Source: Acidobacteriota bacterium
GTDB lineage: Bacteria > Acidobacteriota > Terriglobia > Terriglobales > Acidobacteriaceae
Assembly: GCA_021810175.1 (NCBI GenBank)
Contig: JAJZJJ010000155.1
Location: 1 to 6,921 of the forward strand
DNA length: 6,921 bases
Direction: 5' to 3'
Below the pieces are notes generated by a model. The model saw nothing but the letters and a program-made list of their open reading frames with translations. It was not told the DNA's origin and ran no database searches. Below are positions 1 through 5,479 of the stretch, piece by piece (position 1 is the stretch's first letter; every line of letters starts with the position of its first letter). Made by a program: the position numbers and the translations under genes.

Positions 1-1153
1 GGAAATCCTCGAAGAGGAGCAGACGGAACGGCGGTCGCACACCCTGGGACATCTGGAAGAGGGCGCGGTGCTCACCGGCACCGTCAAGAATCTCACCGAC
101 TACGGCGCTTTCGTGGATCTGGGCGGTATCGATGGTCTGCTGCACATTACCGATATGTCGTGGGGCAGGCTGACCCACCCGCGGGATCTGGTGAACGTCG
201 GCGACGAGATCCAGGTGAAGGTGCTGAAGTTCGACAAGGACAAGCAGCGCGTCTCTCTGGGCTTTAAGCAGCTCACGCCCGATCCCTGGCTGGACGCGGC
301 GGAGCGTTATCCCATCGGCGCGCGCGTGCGCGGACGCGTTCTCAGCGTGACCGACTACGGCGCCTTCGTGGAGCTGGAGCAGGGCATCGAAGGCCTGGTG
401 CACGTCTCCGAGATGACCTGGTCCAAGCGGATGAAGCATCCCTCGAAGATCGTGAAGCCGGGCGACGAAGTGGAAACGGTGATTCTGGCGGTGAACCCCT
501 CCGATCGGCGGATTTCCCTCGGCATGAAGCAGCTGCTCGAAAATCCGTGGGAGCATCTGGAGAACAAGTACCCCACCGGATCGACCGTGGAAGGCCGAGT
601 CCGCAACCTGACCGATTTCGGCGCCTTCATCGAGATCGAGGACGGCATCGACGGCCTGGTTCACGTCAGCAATCTGAGCTGGACCAAGCGCGTCAAGCAC
701 CCCTCGGAAGTGCTGAAGAAGGGCGAGAAACTGCGTGCGGTGGTTCTGGGCGTCGAGCCCGAGAACCGGCGTCTGTCGCTCGGAATCAAGCAGCTCCAGC
801 CCGATGTGTGGGAGACCTTCTTCGAGCAGCATCGGGTGGGAGATGTCATTCGCGGCAAGGTGCTGAGGACCGCGCAGTTCGGAGCATTCGTGGAGATTGC
901 CGAGGGAGTGGAGGGACTCTGCCACATCTCCGAGGCCACCGATGCTCACGGCGCCCCCATCAAGCTGGAACAGGGCGACGAGCACGACTTCAAGATCATC
1001 CGGATGAACCAGGAAGAGAAGAAGGTTGGCCTCAGCATCCGGGCAGTGAACGGCGAGGAAGCCAGCCGGGCCGATGTCGAAGCCTACAAGCAGCCGGTTT
1101 CGAGCTCGACCACGACACTGGGCGATCTGGTGAACTGGAAGCGCGAACGGTAA
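1..1153 (+). CDS. rpsA: 30S ribosomal protein S1, 5'-truncated by window start
   Basis: Ribosomal protein S1 binds mRNA on the 30S subunit and helps load structured or weak-leader messages. The reading frame is open from base 2, so the true start lies before the window; a GTG at 68 is internal, because the codons before it already read as S1 inter-domain sequence (EILEEEQTER...). Four consecutive S1 (OB-fold) domains are visible. They start near VLTGTVKNLTDYGAFVDLGG, RVRGRVLSVTDYGAFVELEQ, TVEGRVRNLTDFGAFIEIED and VIRGKVLRTAQFGAFVEIAE, and the first three end in the usual SLGxKQL...PW linker. They match domains 3 to 6 of a six-domain S1, the RNA-binding part; the ribosome-docking domains 1-2 should lie upstream. 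The last domain is the most divergent (EATDAHG in place of the SW(T/S)KRxKHPS loop). The tail ends in TTTLGDLVNWKRER. A strong terminator follows 20 bp after the stop. Identity is near certain. Confidence 0.97.
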   Translation, partial: EILEEEQTERRSHTLGHLEEGAVLTGTVKNLTDYGAFVDLGGIDGLLHITDMSWGRLTHPRDLVNVGDEIQVKVLKFDKDKQRVSLGFKQLTPDPWLDAAERYPIGARVRGRVLSVTDYGAFVELEQGIEGLVHVSEMTWSKRMKHPSKIVKPGDEVETVILAVNPSDRRISLGMKQLLENPWEHLENKYPTGSTVEGRVRNLTDFGAFIEIEDGIDGLVHVSNLSWTKRVKHPSEVLKKGEKLRAVVLGVEPENRRLSLGIKQLQPDVWETFFEQHRVGDVIRGKVLRTAQFGAFVEIAEGVEGLCHISEATDAHGAPIKLEQGDEHDFKIIRMNQEEKKVGLSIRAVNGEEASRADVEAYKQPVSSSTTTLGDLVNWKRER

Positions 1154-1173
1154 ACGCAGAAAAGAAGCAGCCT

Positions 1174-1201
1174 AAAACGCCACCCGGAAGGGTGGCGTTT
1201 T
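1174..1201 (+). terminator. Bidirectional intrinsic terminator between rpsA and the convergent unit
   Basis: A perfect 12-bp inverted repeat (AAAACGCCACCC / GGGTGGCGTTTT) closes on a GGAA loop, which fits the GNRA tetraloop class. It begins 20 bp after the rpsA stop. The outer four pairs are A:T, so either strand presents a GC stem followed by four T residues. It can therefore end rpsA transcription and also the leftward unit whose last gene stops at 1261. The T run is short (TTTTGCTT on the plus strand), so efficiency may be moderate. Confidence 0.88.
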
Positions 1202-1260
1202 GCTTGGGTGCCTCATTGCGCCTGGCCGAGCCGGACGCGCTCATTCACGGAGCGAGGACG

Positions 1261-1659
1261 CTACTTGATCTGAAGATCGATATGGATCTTCTTGCGCGTG
1301 TCGAAGGAGCTGATGGTCCGGGTCGAGCTCTTCCTGCCCTTCCATGCGGCCCACAGCGTGTAGTCGGAGTTGGCCGCGAGATCGACGAACTGGTAGGACC
1401 CGCTATCGGTCGAGATGTAGGTTTTGATGTCGTTGGTGCTGGAGTTCTTGAGATAAACGATCGCCCCGTTGATGGGCTTGCTCTGGGCGTCCAGCACGTG
1501 CCCCTGAACGCTGCGGACGCCAAAACCCTGAGCGGCCGCGGTGGCGGCAAGGCCCGGCGCCAGCACCATGAATGCAATCAAAAGGGCTGCGGCGCGGATG
1601 GAGCTCATCCTGCACCGCACTGGGCCGGCCTGGGCCGAAGACACCGCGGCAATCTTCAC
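1261..1659 (-). CDS. Exported carboxypeptidase-regulatory-like domain protein
   Basis: A 132-aa protein with an N-terminal export signal and one carboxypeptidase-regulatory-like (CarboxypepD_reg / CNA-B type) beta-sandwich. From the GTG at 1659, a hydrophobic stretch at about residues 23-43 ends in ATAAAQG, a plausible signal-peptidase I site. The mature part starts VRSVQGHVLDAQSKPINGAI and continues VYLKN, TYISTDSGSYQFVDL, DYTLWAAWKGRKS, the G-x-V-x-D ... A-x-V ... D-x-G-x-Y-x-F pattern of this fold. Such domains are non-catalytic and usually mediate binding or stability outside the cytoplasm. Start choice: GTG 1659 has AGGAGG seven bases upstream and overlaps the previous stop as GTGA. An internal ATG at 1608 would give a more compact signal peptide (MSSIRAAALLIAF...) but has a poor ribosome site. 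I prefer 1659 moderately. Its ligand is unknown. Confidence 0.8.
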   Translation of the reverse strand: MKIAAVSSAQAGPVRCRMSSIRAAALLIAFMVLAPGLAATAAAQGFGVRSVQGHVLDAQSKPINGAIVYLKNSSTNDIKTYISTDSGSYQFVDLAANSDYTLWAAWKGRKSSTRTISSFDTRKKIHIDLQIK

Positions 1660-1844
1660 TCTTCTTCCTCCTGTCCAAACTCTTCTTCGTCTTCGTAATC
1701 CTCTTCGACCCGGGTGAGCTCCAGAGGATCGGTGGCTACAATTTCAAACTCGGTTCCACATTCATCGCAAACGATGACGTCGCCTTCCTCGACCTCTTCT
1801 ACATCGAAGTCGAGATTGCTTTCGCATTCAGGGCATATCGGCAT
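1656..1844 (-). CDS. LysW-like zinc-ribbon (amino-group carrier family) protein
   Basis: A 62-aa acidic protein resembling LysW, the carrier that holds aminoadipate or glutamate by its C-terminal glutamate during lysine or arginine synthesis in Thermus and archaea. Residues 4-7 (CPEC) and 26-29 (CDEC) form the zinc ribbon; EEGDVIVCDECGTEFEIV and DPLEL (39-43) match the family body, and the length is close to the usual 54 or so. The tail differs. LysW ends in EDWGE, whereas this protein has EEEFGQ followed by four glutamates and no terminal WGE. No lysX/argX ligase or lysZ/Y/J/K gene is in the window. It could be an amino-group carrier with an altered tail or simply a LysW-derived zinc-binding protein. 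The ATG at 1844 has GGAGG six bases upstream. Its stop overlaps the start of the exported protein gene by GTGA, so the two are likely co-translated. Family assignment is fairly sure; function is open. Confidence 0.8.
   Translation of the reverse strand: MPICPECESNLDFDVEEVEEGDVIVCDECGTEFEIVATDPLELTRVEEDYEDEEEFGQEEEE
1667..1672 (-). promoter_or_regulatory. Ribosome binding site inside the LysW-like reading frame
   Basis: AGGAGG on the minus strand lies seven bases before the GTG at 1659 and is built from the Gln58-Glu59-Glu60 codons of the upstream gene. It decides the GTG start of the exported protein over the downstream ATG at 1608. Because the acidic tail is GA-rich by coding need, part of the match could be fortuitous. 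Confidence 0.6.
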
Positions 1845-1850
1845 AATTTT

Positions 1851-1855
1851 CCTCC
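1851..1855 (-). promoter_or_regulatory. Ribosome binding site of the LysW-like gene
   Basis: GGAGG on the minus strand sits six bases (AAAATT) before the ATG at 1844, within the longer purine-rich run AGGTGGAGGAAAA. Spacing and sequence are near ideal, supporting this start and efficient translation of the two-gene unit. Confidence 0.75.
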
Positions 1856-1859
1856 ACCT

Positions 1860-2349
1860 GGAGAAAGAAGTCAGAAATCAATCGGGATAACGCAATCCTG
1901 GCAACGATCCGCCGGCACTTCGCAGGAAGGGGTGCTGCTCACCGCAAACAACGGTATTCAGGCTGTCCACCTAAGAAGATGCCGTTCACAGAATGCTGTT
2001 GCCATGGCTAGTGTTGAAGAGAAGCCGCCCGCGCGTCAAGCAGGTGTGGAACCGAAGGCGGGGGCGGATTGTCCGGCGCCACAAGCGCAGCATCCTTTCA
2101 GCATGAATTGAGACTGGCCGAAGGCGGCAGGGGTGAGCGTGGCGGCCTGGAGAGAAGCTGTCCCGGGCATGGCGCGGTGCCCGGAAATGGACCATGCGCG
2201 CCTCATCGCCATAGCCGGACACAACCTATTCGGCGATGCGGCCCATCTCGAAAAGCAATGCCGTGTTTGGGATGCGGGCGGATGCGCGATTTGTGCGCCG
2301 GCTCGGCGGCGGCCAATGAGAAAGCCGGTGGGAGCCGGCAACAGCGAGT
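1860..2349. other. Divergent intergenic spacer, no convincing gene
   Basis: About 490 bp separate the leftward LysW-like unit from the rightward rhomboid-like gene. Open frames here on both strands are short, low in recognisable motif content and lack good ribosome sites. I found no tRNA, riboswitch or repeat array. The promoters of both divergent units should be here, but no hexamer pair matches well enough to call. One clear inverted repeat lies at 2163-2184 and a small one at 2324-2339 (GCCGG / CCGGC, 6-base loop). Confidence 0.6.
2163..2184. repeat. Inverted repeat / hairpin in the divergent spacer
   Basis: CCGGGCA (2163-2169) and TGCCCGG (2178-2184) are perfect complements around an 8-base loop. 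No T run follows on either strand, so it is not a standard terminator. It could be an operator-like site, part of an untranslated leader, or chance in GC-rich DNA. Confidence 0.4.
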
Positions 2350-2363
2350 GAGAGAATAGCAGC

Positions 2364-3107
2364 GTGGCACGTCTATCGGGTGGAGTTTTAGGCTTTCCGG
2401 AGTTTCGTGGGTTCACACGGCGGCTGGTGCTGTGGAACCTGGGTTTCTACTTTGCGCTGCTGCTGCTCGGTGTGGCATCGGCTGCGTATAAGGCGAACCT
2501 GCTGCTGATGTTCGGCCTCCTGCCGAGCTTTGTGCTTCATCGCGGATTCGTCTGGCAGCTGATCACCTACTGCTTCATCCACGTGGGGATCCTGAACACG
2601 GCCTTCGAGCTTCTGTCGATCTGGTTCCTGGGCAGCATTCTGGAGATGAATCACGGCGCGCGATGGATGGGCGAGCTGTTCTTCGCATCCGTGCTGGGCT
2701 CCGGCCTGGCCGCGCTGGGATTGTCACTCATTGCCCCGGCCTCGGAAACGCTCCTGTATGGCTGCTGGGGCGGAATATTCGGGCTGCTGATCGCCTTCGG
2801 CGTGCTCTACGCGGAGATGGAGTTCATGATGTTTCCGCTGCCGATCAACATCAAGGCGAAATATCTGGTGGCGGTGTATATCCTCATCGCGCTGGCCATG
2901 CTGTTTTCGGCCCAGCGGTTCTTTGCCTTTGCGCAGCTGGGCGGCGCGGTGGCAGGGTATTTCTACATCAAATTCGCCCCGCGCCGGGGCTTCGCCTTTG
3001 CCGGCAGCGACAGCATCTACGGTCTGCGGAATCGCTACTACCGCTGGAAGCGCCAGCGGGCGGCGAAGAAGTTCGAAGTCTACATGCGCAAACACCGCGA
3101 TAACTGA
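2364..3107 (+). CDS. Rhomboid-family membrane protein, catalytic residues replaced (pseudoprotease)
   Basis: A 247-aa multi-spanning protein of the rhomboid fold. Hydrophobic helices lie at about 21-43, 62-92, 102-124, 131-150, 167-184 and 188-204, giving the six-helix core. The segment LITYCFIHVGILNTAFELLSIWFLGSILE aligns with the H...H...N region of GlpG; GCWGGIFGLL aligns with the GxSGxxFG active-site motif; AQLGGAVAGYFY aligns with the AHxxGxxxG histidine motif. The catalytic serine is Trp135, the histidine is Gln191, and the GlpG His150 and Asn154 positions are Asn78 and Glu82; only His73 is kept. I infer no protease activity and an iRhom- or Derlin-like binding role. The C-terminal tail (205-247) is strongly basic (LRNRYYRWKRQRAAKKFEVY) and probably cytosolic. 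The GTG start is the first possible one, because an in-frame TGA lies at 2349-2351; its ribosome site is weak (GAGAGAA). Fold call is good, function unknown. Confidence 0.85.
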   Translation: MARLSGGVLGFPEFRGFTRRLVLWNLGFYFALLLLGVASAAYKANLLLMFGLLPSFVLHRGFVWQLITYCFIHVGILNTAFELLSIWFLGSILEMNHGARWMGELFFASVLGSGLAALGLSLIAPASETLLYGCWGGIFGLLIAFGVLYAEMEFMMFPLPINIKAKYLVAVYILIALAMLFSAQRFFAFAQLGGAVAGYFYIKFAPRRGFAFAGSDSIYGLRNRYYRWKRQRAAKKFEVYMRKHRDN

Positions 3108-3112
3108 CGCCA

Positions 3113-3153
3113 GCCGGGCACGCGACTGGACATCGCCCGGCCAAAGCCCGGGC
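3113..3153. terminator. Possible GC-rich convergent terminator region
   Basis: Between the convergent rhomboid-like gene (stop at 3107) and the LolA-like gene (stop at 3157), GCCGGGC (3113-3119) can pair with GCCCGGC (3135-3141). The same 3135-3140 bases can instead pair with CCGGGC (3148-3153). The two stems are mutually exclusive. There is no T run on either side, so intrinsic termination is doubtful; they may assist Rho-type termination or only block readthrough. Confidence 0.35.
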
Positions 3154-3156
3154 CGC

Positions 3157-3987
3157 CTACTTCGATGCGGCACTCTTCTCCGGCTGCCGCATCGCTTCCT
3201 GCGCCGCCTGCTCCAGTGTTGTGTTCTCCGGCAGCTCGGTAAAGTCGCTCTTCACATCGTCTTCCTGCTCTGAGATCGTCTTGAACAGCAGCGCGTGCCC
3301 ACTGATGTGTACATGCGTCCGCGTGATCTGCCACAGACCCTTGCCCGTCTCCCGCCGCTCCACGTCGAACGTCCCTCCCGCGTCCAGCCGCCCCAGAATC
3401 CCCCACCAGCCAAACGTCACATCCCGCAGCATCTTCCCCCGCAGGCTCTGGATCCGCATCTGCCCGTTATTCACCACCATCTCGCCCGCCATCGCCGAAA
3501 ACACCTTCGCCTCCCGCGTCGGCGGGCTGAATCGCGGATTCGGCACAAACCGCAGCACCGTCTCCGCCTCCGTCTTCTTCTCCAGCGTCCAGATAAATCC
3601 CTCCGGCAGCATCTTCAGCAGCGCCGTCGCCTGCCGGTCGTCGTGGCGGCTGCTCTGCCGCTGCTTCATCTGCGCCGCCTTGTCTCCCACACACGCCATC
3701 ACCTGCTGCCGCTGCGTCTGCGGCGGAATCTTCTTCCCGTTCCGCTCCATCACCCGCGTCACGCTGCCCGCCACCGACTGCGCCACCCACTGCACCACCG
3801 CGTTCCCCGGCTGCACATCCCGCTCCAGAAACAGCCACTTCGAGTGGTCGCTCTTGTCCGCCGCCAGCTCCGAATCCACCGCCTTCTGCACAAACGCCTT
3901 CGCGCTCTGCCCCCACGCATTGCCGCACATCAGCAGAGCCAGAACCGCGGCCGCCGCTTTCACCGCGCCGCTCGTCGCACTCCTCAT
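3157..3987 (-). CDS. Secreted LolA-like protein of unknown function
   Basis: A 276-aa exported protein. Residues 1-26 form a signal peptide (R2, K10, then hydrophobic AAAAVLALLM, cleavage likely after AWG before Gln27). LLMC is not a lipobox, since Met precedes the Cys, so it is probably soluble in the periplasm. Residues 44-125 are charged and carry WLFLERD, MERNGKK and QRQQVMACV. Residues 128-250 read as a run of beta strands: LPEGFIWTLEKK, VLRFVPNPRFSPPTREAKVF, GEMVVNNGQMRIQSLRGKML, VTFGWWGILGRLDAGGTFDV, LWQITRTHVHISGHALLFKT, SDFTELP. This resembles the half-barrel of LolA/outer-membrane lipoprotein-sorting folds, a judgement from pattern only. It follows the EamA transporter gene by 27 bp, with GGGAG about eight bases before its ATG, and is likely co-transcribed. 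I do not recognise a named gene. Signal peptide call is good; fold is tentative. Confidence 0.75.
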   Translation of the reverse strand: MRSATSGAVKAAAAVLALLMCGNAWGQSAKAFVQKAVDSELAADKSDHSKWLFLERDVQPGNAVVQWVAQSVAGSVTRVMERNGKKIPPQTQRQQVMACVGDKAAQMKQRQSSRHDDRQATALLKMLPEGFIWTLEKKTEAETVLRFVPNPRFSPPTREAKVFSAMAGEMVVNNGQMRIQSLRGKMLRDVTFGWWGILGRLDAGGTFDVERRETGKGLWQITRTHVHISGHALLFKTISEQEDDVKSDFTELPENTTLEQAAQEAMRQPEKSAASK

Positions 3988-4014
3988 CGCCTCGGCTCCC
4001 TTCCCGTTCAGCCC

Positions 4015-4959
4015 CTACTTCGGTCCGCCCGCCCCCGCTGCCGCGCCTCCGCTCAGCCCCACCAGAATCAGCCCCACCACCACCAGCGCCGTGCCCAGCA
4101 CCTTCACCACCAGCGCCCGCCGCGTAAAGTCTTCCCGAAACCACTTCGGCCTCAACTTCGTGATCAGGTAGGCCCCAATAAAAATCACCACGTACCGCAC
4201 CCCGGAAATCGCCTCCACCAGCGAAGGCGCCGTCCGGCTCACCGCATACACCACCAGAAACGACCCCACCCCGGCCACGAAACGGTTCAGCATATACCCT
4301 GCCTTGCTCCGTGGCCCCGCCTGCTTTTGTCCCTTGAAAATCTGCTGCCGCCACAGGGGCCGCGCCAGCAGCAATACCGCTCCCCCAAACGTCCCCAGAC
4401 AGAAAAATACGTACCCGCCGACAAAGCTCGTCTGGTTGAACGCCATCTTCTGCAGCACCCCCGTCAGCCCAAAGAACACCGCCGCCGCAATCACCGGCGG
4501 CAGCATCTTCGAGAGCGGCAGCTTCTCCGCGAAGAACATCACAAAGCCGCCCAGCGTCATCACCACAAACCCGATCAGCCCTCCATGCAGATGCAGCCCC
4601 AGCAACGGTATCGACAGCAGCACCGTCGCCACCGGCGTAAAACCGCCCATCGCCGCCAGCTCTTCTGACGCTTCCCCCGCCTTCAGCGCCGCGTAGTAAA
4701 ACCACGACGCCACCAGATCGCACAGTCCCGCCGTAAACGCGATCCCCGCCGCTTCCACACTCGGCATGTGGAACCCAAACGGGATCAGCAGCAGCCCGAA
4801 TATGCTGATCGCCCCCAGCCAAAATACATAGGACGCCAAATCCTGCATCCCCTTGCGCCGCAGCAGAATCTTGTCCCATACCAGCGACACTCCCACCAGC
4901 CCGTGCGCAATCACGGCAATCAGAATTCCATTTTCAAAAAAGGATCGAAGGGAGGCCAT
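4015..4959 (-). CDS. EamA-type drug/metabolite transporter family permease
   Basis: A 314-aa inner-membrane protein with about ten helices, at roughly 11-29, 43-61, 70-90, 106-120, 125-143, 153-171, 182-199, 228-241, 250-267 and 283-302, the normal size and layout of the EamA/DMT superfamily. The two-fold internal repeat shows in the matching re-entrant stretches: ALKAGEASEELAAMGGFTPV (91-110) in the first half and VSRTAPSLVEAISGVRYVVI (240-259) in the second. The cytosolic loop at about 200-224 is basic (RPLWRQQIFKGQKQAGPRSK). DMT members move small metabolites such as amino acids, nucleotides or drugs, usually outward; the substrate cannot be read here. The ATG at 4959 has GGGAA close upstream and AGGAA farther off, a mediocre ribosome site. 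The next gene starts 27 bp after the stop, so the pair is probably an operon. The tail GGAAAGAGGPK is low-complexity. Confidence 0.9.
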   Translation of the reverse strand: MASLRSFFENGILIAVIAHGLVGVSLVWDKILLRRKGMQDLASYVFWLGAISIFGLLLIPFGFHMPSVEAAGIAFTAGLCDLVASWFYYAALKAGEASEELAAMGGFTPVATVLLSIPLLGLHLHGGLIGFVVMTLGGFVMFFAEKLPLSKMLPPVIAAAVFFGLTGVLQKMAFNQTSFVGGYVFFCLGTFGGAVLLLARPLWRQQIFKGQKQAGPRSKAGYMLNRFVAGVGSFLVVYAVSRTAPSLVEAISGVRYVVIFIGAYLITKLRPKWFREDFTRRALVVKVLGTALVVVGLILVGLSGGAAAGAGGPK

Positions 4960-5125
4960 TCAGTTCCCGTTCCTGCGGTTCAGAAACAGCACAGCGGCCC
5001 AGGCGATTCGTTACTTCCAGCGGAGCAGGGGGCAATCGTCCACGCTGCCCGCGCCTTCGCCGGCGGCGCCCAGGCAGCCAGCCGGGCGACAGCTGGTGTC
5101 TTACGCTGCCGCCCGCTCGTCTTTC
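4960..5125. other. Spacer upstream of the transporter operon
   Basis: These 166 bp between the small membrane gene (stop at 5126) and the transporter start contain no open frame I trust. A weak inverted repeat CCAGC (5078-5082) / GCTGG (5092-5096) lies soon after the small gene's stop but has no T run. A promoter for the transporter could be here, but I cannot identify one. Confidence 0.4.
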
Positions 5126-5338
5126 TCAAAAGTGCATCAGCCGTTTTACCGGGGAAATTCCATATATCCCCGACAGGATCGTCTCCGTCGCCACCGCTGC
5201 CAGTACTCCCTTCCACTTGTAGTCCAGCGGCGCAAAGATCGCCGCGGCGGCCGCGGCCGATCCTATCCCATAGCGGATCTTCTGTTCGGTCTCGCTCATC
5301 CTGAAGCTCTTGGCAATCTCGTTCGCTACGTCAGTCAT
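5126..5338 (-). CDS. Small two-helix membrane protein, DUF2892 / YgaP-like
   Basis: A 70-aa protein with a charged N-terminus (MTDVANEIAKSFRMSETEQKIR), a helix at about 22-38 (YGIGSAAAAAAIFAPLD), a short KWKG turn, and a second helix at about 43-61 (GVLAAVATETILSGIYG) ending in ISPVKRLMHF. This is the shape of DUF2892/YgaP-like transmembrane domains: arginine before helix 1, two helices joined by a tight turn, and a GxCP-like end. Here the usual cysteine of GxCP is Ser (GISP). Function of the stand-alone family is unknown. Start: ATG 5338 has AAGGGAG four bases upstream, so I prefer it. An in-frame ATG at 5365 would add nine residues (MTDQREGRC) but has its purine run almost touching the start codon. 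It follows the histidine kinase gene by 141 bp and may be transcribed with it or from its own promoter. Confidence 0.7.
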   Translation of the reverse strand: MTDVANEIAKSFRMSETEQKIRYGIGSAAAAAAIFAPLDYKWKGVLAAVATETILSGIYGISPVKRLMHF

Positions 5339-5342
5339 ACAT

Positions 5343-5349
5343 CTCCCTT
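5343..5349 (-). promoter_or_regulatory. Ribosome binding site deciding the start of the DUF2892-like gene
   Basis: AAGGGAG on the minus strand lies four bases (ATGT) before the ATG at 5338. The competing in-frame ATG at 5365 has only GAGGGA directly against it, too close for good initiation, so the shorter protein is favoured. Confidence 0.5.
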
Positions 5350-5406
5350 CTCTTTGGTCAGTCATTCCCTCGTGCGGCGGGGCCGGTCTTTTTGCTCGCC
5401 TTTCTT

Positions 5407-5448
5407 ATGTATGGATGCCGATGGCGTCCCGATGTATGGATGCCATCC
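5407..5448. repeat. Two 13-bp direct repeats, each within an inverted repeat
   Basis: ATGTATGGATGCC occurs at 5407-5419 and again at 5432-5444, a 25-bp period. The GGATGCC part of the first copy pairs with GGCGTCC (5423-5429) across a 3-base GAT loop, with one mismatch or G:U pair. In the second copy GGATG pairs with CATCC (5438-5442 and 5444-5448, one central base). The repeats lie between the histidine kinase stop (5480) and the start of the small membrane gene (5338 or 5365), where a promoter or operator for the latter would sit. Confidence 0.6.
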
Positions 5449-5479
5449 TGCCTGCATAGCGCATGAGGTGCTGCCCCCC

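Noticed and set aside
1876..1904. A possible promoter for the LysW-like gene (minus strand TTGCCA, 17 bp, TTGATT)
   Set aside because: The -10 matches the consensus at only three of six positions; too weak to call.
2036..2416. A 126-codon minus-strand open frame in the divergent spacer
   Set aside because: It overlaps the start of the rhomboid-like gene, has no recognisable motif or good ribosome site, and its composition is not protein-like.
3922..3987. Lipoprotein signal in the LolA-like protein (LLMC)
   Set aside because: Met directly before Cys breaks the lipobox, and a good signal peptidase I site (AWG/Q) follows.
3295..4668. A 457-codon open frame on the plus strand opposite the LolA-like and transporter genes
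   Set aside because: Its product is dominated by His, Arg, Pro and Gln with no domain pattern, as expected from antisense reading of high-GC3 genes. The minus-strand genes have a signal peptide, membrane helices and family motifs.
5339..5365. Longer N-terminus for the DUF2892-like protein from the ATG at 5365
   Set aside because: The purine run abuts that start codon, while the ATG at 5338 has a properly spaced AAGGGAG; kept only as an alternative.
5407..5448. A CRISPR-like or mobile-element repeat
   Set aside because: Only two copies of 13 bp with a 12-bp gap; too short and too few for CRISPR, and there are no transposase or terminal repeats nearby.
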